A stretch of 64,000 bases of DNA from Amycolatopsis methanolica 239 (GCF_000739085.1 NZ_CP009110.1:6944001-7008000); one strand, 5' to 3'; counted from the stretch's first letter, positions 1 through 11,418 are shown. A program made the numbers and translations. Notes: a model not told the origin generated them from the letters alone.

Positions 1-1
1 C

Positions 2-142
2 GTGCTGCTCACCTACGCCGACGACGGCCACACCGGGGTCTACAACTCCGCCTGTGCGCGGTCCCACGAGGCGGCCTACCTGATTTCGGGTACGCCGGGA
101 ACAACACCGCAGACCCGCTCGTTACCCTGTCAGAAAGGTTGA
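2..142 (+). CDS. Alpha/beta hydrolase, C-terminal end only (TAP-like domain)
   Basis: The gene enters from beyond the left edge; 46 residues remain before a TGA. The piece reads DDGHTG, then a Cys in NSACARS, then AAYLISGTPG and a late Cys (LPCQKG). This matches the C-terminal TAP-like domain of secreted tripeptidyl-aminopeptidase/proteinase-type alpha/beta hydrolases, in which the His of DGHT is the catalytic-triad histidine and the two Cys pair. The stop lies next to the first HAIR operator of dnaK, so the operator begins within four bases of the stop. Function beyond hydrolase is not determinable from this fragment. Confidence 0.65.
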   Translation: MLLTYADDGHTGVYNSACARSHEAAYLISGTPGTTPQTRSLPCQKG

Positions 143-158
143 GCGAGCAACACTCAAG
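138..158. promoter_or_regulatory. HAIR operator 1 of the dnaK operon (HspR site)
   Basis: Two 7-base arms, gTTGAGc (138-144) and ACTCAAG (152-158), are separated by exactly 7 bases. This is the HspR-associated inverted repeat arrangement CTTGAGT-N7-ACTCAAG. It lies just upstream of a TTGACG -35-like box. HspR is encoded by the fourth gene of the same operon, so autorepression is expected. Confidence 0.9.
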
Positions 159-163
159 TCTGA

Positions 164-193
164 TTGACGTCCAACACGCGCCCGAGATAGAAC
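164..193 (+). promoter_or_regulatory. Probable dnaK promoter between two HAIR sites
   Basis: A TTGACG hexamer at 164-169 is followed 18 bases later by TAGAAC (188-193), giving a plausible sigma-70-type -35/-10 pair. HAIR 1 sits just upstream and HAIR 2 overlaps the -10 end, so HspR bound at either site would block polymerase. The -10 match is imperfect and no start site was mapped. Confidence 0.55.
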
Positions 194-213
194 TTGAGTA
201 CCACCCGCTCAAC
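193..213. promoter_or_regulatory. HAIR operator 2 of the dnaK operon
   Basis: CTTGAGT (193-199), 7 spacer bases, gCTCAAc (207-213). One arm is the perfect consensus and the other has changes at both ends. It lies downstream of the probable -10 box and 62 bases before the dnaK ATG. Confidence 0.88.
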
Positions 214-275
214 GCGGGCGCGAAACCGCAGCTCACCGGGGCTGCGCACACAGCATGACCAGGAGGGAACACACC

Positions 276-2128
<1,853 letters not shown>

Positions 2129-2132
<4 letters not shown>

Positions 2133-2824
2133 CGGGACGCCACTCGAACGAGATCGACGAGCAGGAGCCGGTCACCGAGCCCCTGGTCGTGCGGGACCGG
2201 CGCAAGATCGACCCCGAGACCGGCCAGGTGCGGACCCAGCCGGAGGCTGCCGAGGCTCCTGCCGCGGAAGCCCCGGCGGCCCACGCCGGCCCGTCGCTCG
2301 GTGAGTCCATCGTGGACGAGGCGGTGGCGGCTCCGTCCGAGGTCGAGAAGGAGCTGGCAGAGCGCACCGCCGACCTGCAGCGCCTGCAGGCGGAGTTCGC
2401 GAACTACCGCAAGCGCGTCGACCGCGACCGGGAGGCCGTGGTCAGCGCCGCGAAGGCCTCGGTGGTGAACGAGCTGCTGCCGCTGCTCGACGACTTCGAG
2501 CGGGCGGAGCAGCACGGCGACCTCACCGGCGCGTTCAAGGCGGTCGCGGACAAGCTGGTCGCGAGCCTGCAGCGGATCGGGCTCGAGCCGTTCGGCACGG
2601 AGGGCGAGCCCTTCGACCCGAGCGTGCACGAGGCCGTGCAGCACAACACCTCGCCGGAGGTGTCGGGGCCGACCGTGACGACGGTGCTGCGCCGTGGTTA
2701 CCGGTTCGGCGACCGGACGCTGCGGGCCGCGCTGGTTGGCGTCACCGACCACGAGCCGGGCGAGGCCCCGGTCGAGGGTGAGCTACCGGTCGAGCAGTTG
2801 TCGGATGAGAACGCACAGCAGTAA
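2129..2824 (+). CDS. grpE: Nucleotide exchange factor GrpE
   Basis: 231-residue cofactor that releases ADP from DnaK. The N-terminal 75 residues are acidic and Ala/Pro rich, as in actinobacterial GrpE. A long coiled coil follows ([22 protein letters not shown]), then the core with [11 protein letters not shown] and the beta wing containing FDPSVHEAV and [14 protein letters not shown]. The GTG start overlaps the dnaK stop (GTGA), implying translational coupling. dnaJ begins 27 bases after its stop. Confidence 0.96.
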
Positions 2825-2851
2825 CGAACAGGCGAGAGGAGGAGACGTCCG

Positions 2852-4030
<1,179 letters not shown>

Positions 4031-4035
4031 CCGAG

Positions 4036-4464
4036 GTGTTCGGCGGGTTGCCGCACGGGGCCGACGAGGAGACGCCGGTCTTCGTGATCTCCGTGGCCGC
4101 TCAGCTGTCCGGCCTGCACGCCCAGACCCTGCGCTCGTACGACCGCATGGGCCTGGTCTCCCCGGGCCGAACCGCAGGCGGCGGGCGGCGCTACTCCATG
4201 CGGGACATCGCGCTGCTGCGTGAGGTGCAGCGCCTGTCCCAGGAGGAGGGCGTCAACCTGGCGGGCATCAAGCGGATCATCGAGCTGGAGAACCAGGTCG
4301 AAGCGCTGCAGTCCCGGATCGCCGAACTGACCGAAGAACTCGCCACCGCGTACGCAGCAGCCGAACAAGCCGCGGCGGCCGTGCACCGTTCCTACCGCAA
4401 GGACCTGGTACCCATGAAGCAGGAAACCGCCCTGGTGGTCTGGAAACCACGCCGCAGGCGATGA
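4036..4464 (+). CDS. hspR: Heat-shock repressor HspR (MerR family)
   Basis: MerR-type repressor, 142 residues from the GTG at 4036. The winged-helix DNA-binding part has VAAQLSGLHAQTLRSYDRMG and the wing GGGRRYSMRDI. A leucine-zipper-like coiled coil follows (IELENQVEALQSRIAELTEE) and a basic tail [12 protein letters not shown] at 4021-4026 is well spaced for GTG 4036; a TTG at 4027 overlapping the dnaJ stop is possible but would touch that SD. In the family HspR binds HAIR sites and uses DnaK as co-repressor. Candidate targets in this window are the HAIRs before dnaK and clpB. Confidence 0.95.
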   Translation: MFGGLPHGADEETPVFVISVAAQLSGLHAQTLRSYDRMGLVSPGRTAGGGRRYSMRDIALLREVQRLSQEEGVNLAGIKRIIELENQVEALQSRIAELTEELATAYAAAEQAAAAVHRSYRKDLVPMKQETALVVWKPRRRR

Positions 4465-4475
4465 GAACAGAGAAG

Positions 4476-4501
4476 GGCCCCGCACCGCGCGGGGCCTTTT
4501 T
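4476..4501 (+). terminator. Rho-independent terminator of the dnaK operon
   Basis: GGCCCCGC (4476-4483), 5-base loop, GCGGGGCC (4489-4496), followed by five T. It lies 12 bases after the hspR stop and in front of the convergent hydrolase gene. Confidence 0.92.
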
Positions 4502-4519
4502 CTTTCAGCAGAACGCGCT

Positions 4520-5227
4520 CTACGCCGCCTCGCGCCCCAAATGCTCCGCGAAGAAGCTCAACACCCGCCGCCAAGCATCCTCACTGGCCGCCCGGTCATA
4601 ACTCATCCCGGCGATCTTCAGCAGCACGTTGACCGGGCCGTGGAACTGGTTCGCGAAGCTGTGCCCAACACCCGGATACTCCTTGACGTCGTGCGGCACC
4701 CCCCGAGCCGACAACTCCCGCTCCAGCTTCGCCGCCGCCCCACGCAACGAAAAGTCCTTCTCCCCGAAGGAAGCCACAACAGGACAAGCACCATCCAAAA
4801 CGGACAGATCCTTGGGCAACTGCCCGTAGTACGGCGCCGACGCGTCAAACCCCCGAGAAGCCGCCACCAGGGCGAACCCCCCACCCATGCAGAACCCGAC
4901 GATCCCGACCCGGCCAGTGCAATCAGACCGCGACGCCAGCAACGACCGCGCCGCGTCCACATCGTCGAACGCCCGCCCCTTCCCGGCCGCCAGCTCCTTG
5001 AACACCGACTTCACGCACCGTACGAGCCCGCCGCGCGAGTACATGTCCGGCGAGAGCGCGACGTACCCGGCGGTGGCGAACCGGTCGGTGATGTTCTTCG
5101 CGTCCTGCGAGAGGCCGACCGCGTCGTGCACGATCACGACCCCCGGCCACGGCGGCTCGCCCGAGACCTCCCTCTGCGGGGTGGCCAGATAACCGCGGAT
5201 GGTTCCGTCTGTGACAGGAATGTCCAT
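4520..5227 (-). CDS. Dienelactone hydrolase family protein
   Basis: 235-residue cytosolic alpha/beta hydrolase. The nucleophile elbow GFCMGGG carries a Cys, as in dienelactone hydrolase rather than serine esterases. An Asp follows in FGEKDFS and the His in GVGHSFAN, completing a Cys-Asp-His triad. Length and the PYYGQLP segment fit the DLH family (carboxymethylenebutenolidase-like). The real substrate is unknown; many members act on ester or lactone metabolites. It lies 10 bases downstream of the flavohemoglobin gene on the same strand, so the two probably share a transcript. Confidence 0.88.
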   Translation of the reverse strand: MDIPVTDGTIRGYLATPQREVSGEPPWPGVVIVHDAVGLSQDAKNITDRFATAGYVALSPDMYSRGGLVRCVKSVFKELAAGKGRAFDDVDAARSLLASRSDCTGRVGIVGFCMGGGFALVAASRGFDASAPYYGQLPKDLSVLDGACPVVASFGEKDFSLRGAAAKLERELSARGVPHDVKEYPGVGHSFANQFHGPVNVLLKIAGMSYDRAASEDAWRRVLSFFAEHLGREAA

Positions 5228-5237
5228 CCGTCGCAGG

Positions 5238-6410
5238 CTAGTCGATCGTGAACGGGTCGTACCTGATCTGATCGAGTGCCGTTCCGGCGACCAGCATCCG
5301 GGAGACCGTCGCGCGGATCATCGCGGGCGAACCGGACACCAGCACGTCGTGGCCGGGCCACGCGCCGTACCGCGTCACCACGTCGGCCAGCGTGCCCTGC
5401 TCGCCGCCGACCAGGCCCGGCCCGTTCTCCACCACCGGCGTCACCGTCAGCCACGGGTTGCAGGACGCGACCATCCGCAACCCCTCCAGCGCGTACAGGT
5501 CCTCGCGCGTCCGGCCGCCGTAGAACAGGTGCACCTTCGGGTTTTCGCCCCACTGACCCAGCTCATCGAGCATCGCCTGCATCGGGGCGACACCCGTGCC
5601 GCCCGCGACCATCAGCACGTCCCGGCCGCTCTCCCGGTCCACGCCCAGCGTGCCCAGCGGCGGCCCGAACCGCCACACGTCACCGGCCTGGGTGTGGCTG
5701 ACGATCGCCCGGGACACCCAGCCGCCCTCGATGGCGCGGATGTGGAACTCCAGCGAGCCGTCCGGGCGCGGCGCGTTCGCCGGCGACAGGTACCGCCACA
5801 ACCGCGGCCGCTGCGGCACCTCGACGCTCAGGTACTGCCCCGGCCGGAACGGGATGTGCTGGTCCGGCTCCAGCCGCACCATCGCCAGGTCCCAGCTCAG
5901 CCGCCGGTGCTCGGCCACCCGGGCCGACCAGTTCGGCGGGTTCGTGTCGGTGGCGGCGGCCTCCTGCATCTGCCGGGCGATGATCGTGAACGCCTCCGCC
6001 CACGCGCGCTCGACCTCCTCGGTCCAGTCCGGGCCGAGCTGCGTCTTCATCGCCGCCAGCAACGCGGTGCCGACCGCCTCGTAGTGGTTGGGCACCACGC
6101 CGAACTTGCGGTGGTCGCGCCCGAGCTGGCGCAGGAACGGAACCAGGTCGTCGGGCTGGTCGACCATCTGCACGACGTGCACCAGCGCGCGCACCATGCG
6201 GTTGCGCTGGACCTCCATGTTGATCGGGAAGAAGTCCCGCGTCGCGGGCGCGAGGGTGAACAGCATCCCGTAGAAGAACTGCGTCACCTCGGGCAGGTAC
6301 GGCTCCGCCTTGACCCAGGAGTCCCGGATCAGGCGCACCATCGCGGTGACGGCAGGGGGCGCCTCCCGGTGCACGGACCGGGGAACGGGACTGACGGGGT
6401 CGGCTGTCAT
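5238..6410 (-). CDS. Flavohemoglobin-type globin/FAD/NAD(P) oxidoreductase
   Basis: 390 residues. An N-terminal globin domain (about 20-150) has the B-helix FFYGMLF and a proximal-type His100 in GRDHRKFG. A ferredoxin-reductase FAD domain follows, with FRPGQYLSV and the less usual LWRYLSPAN in place of RxYS. The NAD(P)-binding part has VAGGTGVAPMQAML, YGGRTREDL and VSGSPAMI. The architecture is that of NO dioxygenase (Hmp), which turns NO, O2 and NAD(P)H into nitrate; actinobacterial variants may do other chemistry. A long inverted repeat lies upstream at 6453-6507. It leads a probable two-gene operon with the dienelactone hydrolase. Confidence 0.88.
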   Translation of the reverse strand: MTADPVSPVPRSVHREAPPAVTAMVRLIRDSWVKAEPYLPEVTQFFYGMLFTLAPATRDFFPINMEVQRNRMVRALVHVVQMVDQPDDLVPFLRQLGRDHRKFGVVPNHYEAVGTALLAAMKTQLGPDWTEEVERAWAEAFTIIARQMQEAAATDTNPPNWSARVAEHRRLSWDLAMVRLEPDQHIPFRPGQYLSVEVPQRPRLWRYLSPANAPRPDGSLEFHIRAIEGGWVSRAIVSHTQAGDVWRFGPPLGTLGVDRESGRDVLMVAGGTGVAPMQAMLDELGQWGENPKVHLFYGGRTREDLYALEGLRMVASCNPWLTVTPVVENGPGLVGGEQGTLADVVTRYGAWPGHDVLVSGSPAMIRATVSRMLVAGTALDQIRYDPFTID

Positions 6411-6452
6411 GGGTTCGGGGCTGCTCCGTGGTGCGCGTTCATGCTCGCCGTC

Positions 6453-6507
6453 GATTATTCATGAACACGCAATAGCAGGTGAGCGCGTGAAAAGATCATG
6501 AATAATC
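6453..6507. promoter_or_regulatory. Inverted repeat upstream of the flavohemoglobin gene
   Basis: Two perfect 12-base inverted arms, GATTATTCATGA (6453-6464) and TCATGAATAATC (6496-6507), are separated by 31 bases. Each arm extends to a small palindrome built on TTCATGAA. It is a notable AT-rich island in GC-rich DNA, 43 bases upstream of the flavohemoglobin start, so a two-site regulator target is likely. I cannot match it to a known regulator consensus. Confidence 0.6.
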
Positions 6508-6640
6508 CACCCTACTCGGTTAATCGTGCCCAGGTAATGCGGACGCGATCCGTCGCAGGGTAACCGCCTCCGCCGCAATCCTCGCGAAGTTGCTCCTTCC
6601 GGGTGGTTCGGAGATCCCCTCCACCAGTGGGACAAGTCAC

Positions 6641-6695
6641 CAACTTAGATAGTTGTGGCATACAACTACTGATCCTATAGTTGTATGTGACAACC
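6641..6695. promoter_or_regulatory. MarR operators, repeated AGTTGT-N5-ACAACT
   Basis: AGTTGT-N5-ACAACT at 6651-6667 and AGTTGT-N5-ACAACc at 6679-6695, centres 28 bases apart. A further overlapping arm CAACT (6641-6645) pairs with AGTTG (6651-6655). The cluster ends 17 bases before the marR ATG, where a MarR autorepressor usually binds. With the arm facing the divergent flavohemoglobin gene, the sites are best assigned to the marR-MFS operon. Confidence 0.75.
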
Positions 6696-6712
6696 AACCA
6701 GGAGGTGGGTCC

Positions 6713-7210
6713 ATGGGGGACCGCGACGAGAAGGCCGTCCAGCTGATGCGCGAACTGCGCGCGGCCGGCCAGCTGCAGCACGCCTGGATCAACCAGTCCT
6801 GGCAGCGCGAGCACGACGGCCTGCACCCCGCGGCCGCCATGCTGCTGTCCGACCTCAACGCGCACGGCGAGAGCCGCCCGTCGGACCTCGCGAAGCGCAA
6901 GATGGTCGACATCTCGGTGATCAGCAGGCAGATCGGCCAGCTGACCGCCGCCGGTCTGGTCGAGCGCAGGCCTGCGCCCGAGGACGGGCGCGCCAGCCTG
7001 ATCAGCCTGTCCGAAGCCGGCCGCGCCGAGCTCGAGCGATGGCGGCAGCTGCACGTCGACTTCATCCGGCGTGCGCTCGCGGACTGGACCGACGACGAGG
7101 TCGAAGCACTCACCGCCCGGTTGACCCTGATGAACCAAGGACTGCGCGAGGCCCTCGGCCAGACGCCGGTCACCTGCCCGCCGGACCCAGCGGCGGAGAA
7201 GAGGAAGTGA
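6713..7210 (+). CDS. MarR family transcriptional regulator
   Basis: 165 residues. The winged helix contains RPSDLAKRKMVDISVISRQIGQL (recognition region) and the wing RRPAPEDGRASLISLSEAG, typical of MarR. AGGAGGTGGG precedes the ATG. It overlaps the downstream pump gene by GTGA and has a cluster of inverted repeats just upstream. It therefore most likely represses itself and the pump until a small lipophilic ligand binds. A paralogous MarR-MFS arrangement lies at 39167-42312 on the other strand. Confidence 0.9.
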   Translation: MGDRDEKAVQLMRELRAAGQLQHAWINQSWQREHDGLHPAAAMLLSDLNAHGESRPSDLAKRKMVDISVISRQIGQLTAAGLVERRPAPEDGRASLISLSEAGRAELERWRQLHVDFIRRALADWTDDEVEALTARLTLMNQGLREALGQTPVTCPPDPAAEKRK

Positions 7211-9528
7211 TCCCCGAAGTGAGCACGACAGCGAACCAGGAGGCGATGACGCCGCGCCAGGTCGGGCGCGCGTTCGTCGGCCTGCTCCTGGCACTGCTGG
7301 TCGCCGTGCTGTCCTCCACGATCGTCTCGAACGCACTCCCGACGATCCTGGCCGACCTCGACGGCTCGCAGAGCCAGTACACCTGGGTGGTCACCGCCAC
7401 CCTGCTGGCGTCCACGGCGAGCACCCCGATCTGGGGCAAGCTGTCCGACCTGTTCAGCAAGAAGATGCTCTACCAGCTGTCGATCGTGATCTTCACGGTC
7501 GGCTCGGTGCTCGGCGGCATCTCCCAGTCCATGCCCGAGCTGATCGCGTTCCGCGCCGTCCAGGGCCTGGGCCTCGGCGGCATGCAGGCGCTGATCCAGG
7601 TCGTGATCGCGGCGATGATCTCGCCGCGGGAACGCGGCCGCTACAGCGGTTACATCGGCGCGGTGTTCGCGCTGGCTACCGTCGCGGGCCCGCTGCTCGG
7701 CGGCGTGATCGTCGACTCGCCGCTCGGCTGGCGCTGGAACTTCTGGATCACGGTCCCGGTCGCGGTGGTCGCGTTCATCGTGCTGGGCAAGACGCTGCAC
7801 CTGCCGGTCCGCAAGCAGCAGGTGAAGATCGACTGGCTCGGCGCGACCCTGCTCGTCGGCGGCGTCTCGCTGCTGCTGATCTGGGTTTCGCTGGCGGGCG
7901 GCAGCTTCGCCTGGTGGTCCTGGTCGACCCTGTTCTACGTCCTCGGCGGCCTGGTCGCGCTGGCGCTGGCGGTGTTCGTCGAGTCGAAGGTGCCGGACCC
8001 GGTGGTGCCGCTGCGGCTGTTCCGCAACCGCACCTTCACACTGGCGGTGATCGGCAGCCTGTCGGTCGGCACCGCGATGTTCGGCGGCGCGGTGTTCCTC
8101 GGGCAGTACTACCAGCTCGCCCGCGGCTACTCGCCGACGCACGCCGGGCTGATGACCATCCCGATGATGCTGGGGCTGTTCCTGTCCTCGACCGTCGCGG
8201 GGCAGGTCATCTCGCGCACCGGCAAGACCAAGGCGTGGATGCTCGGCGGCGCGGTGCTGCTGGTCGCGAGCCTGTTCCTGCTCAGCACGATCGACCACCA
8301 GACCAACCTGGTGCTGATGGGCACCTACCTGGCGCTGCTCGGCCTCGGTGTCGGCGCGCTGATGCAGAACCTGGTGCTGGTCGTGCAGAACACCGTCGCG
8401 ATGAAGGACATGGGTTCCTCGTCGTCGGTGGTCACCTTCTTCCGCACGCTGGGCGGTTCGGCCGGGGTGTCCGCGCTGGGCGCGCTGCTCGCCGCGAAGG
8501 TCAGCAGCCACGTGTCGAGCGCGCTGGCCGCGATGGGCATCCAGGGCGGGTCGGCCGGCGCGGGCAGCAGCCTGAACCTGGCCGCGCTGCCGGAGCCGTT
8601 CCAGTCGATCGTGCGGGCCGCCTACGGCGACAGCATCGGCTCGATCTTCTTCGCGGGCGGGATCATCGCGATCGTGACGCTGGTCGCGGTGGTGTTCATC
8701 AAGGAGGTCCCGCTGCGCCGGAGCATCGACCTGACCGAGAGCACCGAGGCGGCCGCGGCTCCGGTCACCGGCCCGGCGGTCCACGGCGTGGTCACCGGCC
8801 CGTCGGGCCGTCCGCTGGCCGGGGCCGCGCTGACGCTGACCGACTCGTCGGGGCAGCAGGTGGCGCGGACGCTGACCGCGGCCGACGGGACCTACCGGCT
8901 GCCTGTCCCGCCGGACGCCATCTACCTGCTGATCACCTCGGCGGCCCGGTTCCAGCCGAGCGCCGTGATGGTGACCGTCAACGGGCAGCCGGTGCGCCGG
9001 GACGTCGAGATGAGCGGCGCCGGTGGCCTCAGCGGCGTGGTGCGGTCGAGCGCGGGCCAGCCGGTCGGTGGCGCGACGCTCGTGCTGACCGACGACCGGG
9101 GCGAGGTGGTGTCGTCGGTCGTCACCGGTGGCGACGGCTGGTACCACTTCGACGACGTGCCGGGTGGCGTGCACACGCTGACCGTCACGGCCGCCGGTCA
9201 CCAGCCGGCCGCGGTGCCGCTGGCGACCACCGAGGGTGAGCAGGCCACGCACGACGTCGAACTCGGGCTCACCGCCCGGCTCGGCGGAGTGGTCCGGGCA
9301 GGCCGGGACGACCGTCCGGTCGCCGAGGCCCAGGTGACACTGCTCGACGCGGACGGCGAGGTGGTCGCGATGACGCTCACGGACGAGGCGGGCCGGTACT
9401 CCTTCACCGACCTCCCCGCGGGCGACTACACGCTCGTGACCAGCGGCTACGCCCCGGTCGCGGCGCCACTGGAAGTCGTCGCGGGCGCCCCGCTCTCGCG
9501 CGACGTGGAGCTGACGCACCCGCGCTGA
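7207..9528 (+). CDS. DHA2-type MFS transporter with three C-terminal beta-sandwich modules
   Basis: 773 residues. Residues about 20-520 form a 14-helix MFS pump of the EmrB/QacA type (WVVTATLLASTASTPIWGKL, then the RAVQGLGLGG motif). After the last helix (IVTLVAVVFIKEV) come three carboxypeptidase-regulatory-like modules at about 527-605, 607-690 and 692-770. They share patterns such as GRPLAGAALTLTDSSGQQVA, TDDRGEV and LLDADGEV, each ending in a GxY-type strand. In this family the pump exports drugs or lipophilic metabolites by proton antiport. An even helix number would place the modules in the cytosol, which is unusual for this fold. GTG start overlaps the marR stop; a second GTG at 7219 is possible. 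Confidence 0.9.
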   Translation: MIPEVSTTANQEAMTPRQVGRAFVGLLLALLVAVLSSTIVSNALPTILADLDGSQSQYTWVVTATLLASTASTPIWGKLSDLFSKKMLYQLSIVIFTVGSVLGGISQSMPELIAFRAVQGLGLGGMQALIQVVIAAMISPRERGRYSGYIGAVFALATVAGPLLGGVIVDSPLGWRWNFWITVPVAVVAFIVLGKTLHLPVRKQQVKIDWLGATLLVGGVSLLLIWVSLAGGSFAWWSWSTLFYVLGGLVALALAVFVESKVPDPVVPLRLFRNRTFTLAVIGSLSVGTAMFGGAVFLGQYYQLARGYSPTHAGLMTIPMMLGLFLSSTVAGQVISRTGKTKAWMLGGAVLLVASLFLLSTIDHQTNLVLMGTYLALLGLGVGALMQNLVLVVQNTVAMKDMGSSSSVVTFFRTLGGSAGVSALGALLAAKVSSHVSSALAAMGIQGGSAGAGSSLNLAALPEPFQSIVRAAYGDSIGSIFFAGGIIAIVTLVAVVFIKEVPLRRSIDLTESTEAAAAPVTGPAVHGVVTGPSGRPLAGAALTLTDSSGQQVARTLTAADGTYRLPVPPDAIYLLITSAARFQPSAVMVTVNGQPVRRDVEMSGAGGLSGVVRSSAGQPVGGATLVLTDDRGEVVSSVVTGGDGWYHFDDVPGGVHTLTVTAAGHQPAAVPLATTEGEQATHDVELGLTARLGGVVRAGRDDRPVAEAQVTLLDADGEVVAMTLTDEAGRYSFTDLPAGDYTLVTSGYAPVAAPLEVVAGAPLSRDVELTHPR

Positions 9529-9541
9529 CCCACAGAACCCG

Positions 9542-9584
9542 CGAAGACCGCCTCAATCCCCCGGGAGGCGGTCTTCGTGCTTTT
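9542..9584 (+). terminator. Terminator after the MFS gene
   Basis: Perfect 13-base stem CGAAGACCGCCTC (9542-9554) with GAGGCGGTCTTCG (9565-9577), followed by TGC and four T. It lies 13 bases after the pump stop and may work in both directions between convergent genes. Confidence 0.88.
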
Positions 9585-9604
9585 CCGGGCCGGCCGCGGC
9601 AGCG

Positions 9605-10851
9605 TCACGACACCGCGGCTGGGGCGGCGGCACGCAGCGCCGCCTCCACCCGGCGGTCGCTGGTCATGGATGCCGTGACCGCCGTCATCGCCAGCAGCAG
9701 GACGGCAGCGGCGTAGAGCGGGGCGCGGACGTCGTAGGCGGTGGCCAGCCAACCGCCGACGAAGGCCCCGAGCGGGGCGGCGCACATGGCCAGCATCCGG
9801 GAGGTGGAGGCGACCCGGCCCATGAGGTGAGCCGGGACGAGGGCCTGCCGGAAGGAGGGCCCGAGCACCATCATGGCGCCCATGCCCGCCCCGCAGACGG
9901 CCAGCGCCAGCCCGGCCAGGAACGGGTTCGAAGCGGCGGCCAGGCCCAGGATGGCAAGCCCCTCGACGGCGGCCGTGCAGGTCAGCGCGGTGCCGGTGCC
10001 GAGTCGCCTGCCGAGGTGGGAGGCGATGGCGGCACCGAGCAGGCCGCCGGTGGCCTCCGCCGTGAGGAGCAGGCCGAAGCCGTAGGTGTCGATGCCGAGG
10101 CGGTCGTGCGCGAAGAGGGCGAGGACGGTCTCCACGGCGAGGAAGGCGACGTTCCCGACCGCCGGGCGGAGCGCGAGCCCGAGCAGCACCCGGTCCCGGA
10201 AGACGTACGAGGCCCCGGCCCGCGCCTGAGGGAGCAGCGACTCGCGGACCTCCGGCACGGGCCTGGGCATGGCCGGCAGCGTGCGCACGAGCAGCGCGGA
10301 GAACAGGAACGACACCGCGTCGGCGAGCAGCGGGACGGCCCGCCCGAGCGCGAGCAGCGCGCTGCCCGCGCTCGGCCCCGCGAAGCCGGACATGCGGTCT
10401 GCGCGCCGCGCAGGCGGGAGTTGGCGCGTTCCAGGAGCGCCGGGTCGCGACGGAACAGATCCGGTAGGTAGGCCGTGGCGGCGGTGTCGAAGAAGAGTCC
10501 GCCGAGGCCGAGCAGGAAGGCCACGACGGCGAGCAGCGGGATGGACAGCACGTCGAACACCGCCGCCGCGGCGGCTACCGCGAGCAGCGCCGCGCGTGCC
10601 GCGTCCGCGACCCACATCGTCCGGCGCCGGTCCCAGCGGTCCACCAGTGCACCGCCGAGCACGCCGAAGAGCAGCCACGGCAGCGTCCCGGCGGCCGTCA
10701 CGACGGCGAGCGCCATCGGCTCCCGCGTCAACGTCAACGCGATGAGCGGCAGCGCGGCGTGGGTAACCCCGTCGCCGAGCGAGGAAATCGTCTGCGCGGT
10801 CCACAGCCGGCCGAACCCGGCCGGCAACCTCTTCCGGACGTTCTCGGTCAT
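9605..10851 (-). pseudogene. MFS transporter, frameshifted near 10394
   Basis: A 12-helix MFS permease of about 415 residues, broken in two frames. The N-terminal half starts at the ATG at 10851 ([17 protein letters not shown]) and is in frame through ANSRLRGAQTA. The C-terminal half (MSGFAGPSAGSALLALG onward) continues one frame over to the stop at 9605. One missing base where GC meets ATG, at about 10394, would restore an intact protein. The start overlaps the ArsR-like gene stop by ATGA. The family is the enterobactin-exporter-like MFS group. Either a recent knock-out or a sequencing error. Confidence 0.82.
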
Positions 10852-11387
10852 CTGGCGCCTCCGTCGGTCTTGGCGCCCCGCGCCGGGTGGAACAGCGCGA
10901 AGACGAGCGAGGTCTCCGGCAGCGACGGGTCGGACAGCTCCCGGTACTCGTCCGCCAGCGCGTTCAGCCGCGCGCCCAGCTCGGCGAACTGCTCGTCGGT
11001 GAGCCGCAGGTGCGCCATCCGCACGTGCCGCTCGCCGTCCGCGGGCGCCGCCTCCAGGTCCGCCACCGCGTGCCGCATCAACACGTCCGGCCCGCCCTCG
11101 CCCGGATCGGGCAGCTCGATGCTGCGCGCGGCCATCGCGTAGTACCGCTCGACGACCCCCCGGACCTTGCGCGTCCGCACGACCCTCACCAGGCCGGCCT
11201 TTTCCAGCAGCCGCACGTGGTAGCTCGAACTCCCCTTCGCGAGACCAACCCGTTCGGCGATCTGGGTGATCGTCGCCGGCTCGAAGCGGAGCACGGCCAT
11301 GATCCGGTGGCGCGTCAGGTTGGACACGGCGCGCAGCTGTTCGTCCGTGGTGACGCGGAACGTCTCGAGTTGATCGTCGTCAGGCAT
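10848..11387 (-). CDS. ArsR-type winged-helix regulator
   Basis: 179 residues from the ATG at 11387. The DNA-binding part reads [23 protein letters not shown], then [24 protein letters not shown], the classical ArsR helix-turn-helix of bacterial HTH-20 proteins. The rest is a helical dimer/effector region ([19 protein letters not shown]). A TTG 12 codons upstream is possible but would run through a perfect inverted repeat that fits an operator better. It is co-transcribed with the broken MFS gene, which it likely controls. Confidence 0.82.
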   Translation of the reverse strand: MPDDDQLETFRVTTDEQLRAVSNLTRHRIMAVLRFEPATITQIAERVGLAKGSSSYHVRLLEKAGLVRVVRTRKVRGVVERYYAMAARSIELPDPGEGGPDVLMRHAVADLEAAPADGERHVRMAHLRLTDEQFAELGARLNALADEYRELSDPSLPETSLVFALFHPARGAKTDGGAR

Positions 11388-11392
11388 GTGAG

Positions 11393-11418
11393 AAATGGTC
11401 AACGGTTCTTGACCATTT
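11393..11418. promoter_or_regulatory. Perfect inverted repeat, probable operator of the ArsR-like regulator
   Basis: AAATGGTCAA (11393-11402) and TTGACCATTT (11409-11418) are perfect 10-base arms around a 6-base spacer. It lies 6 bases upstream of the regulator start and 20 bases before the clpB HAIR on the other side. Autoregulation is the simplest reading. Confidence 0.7.
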
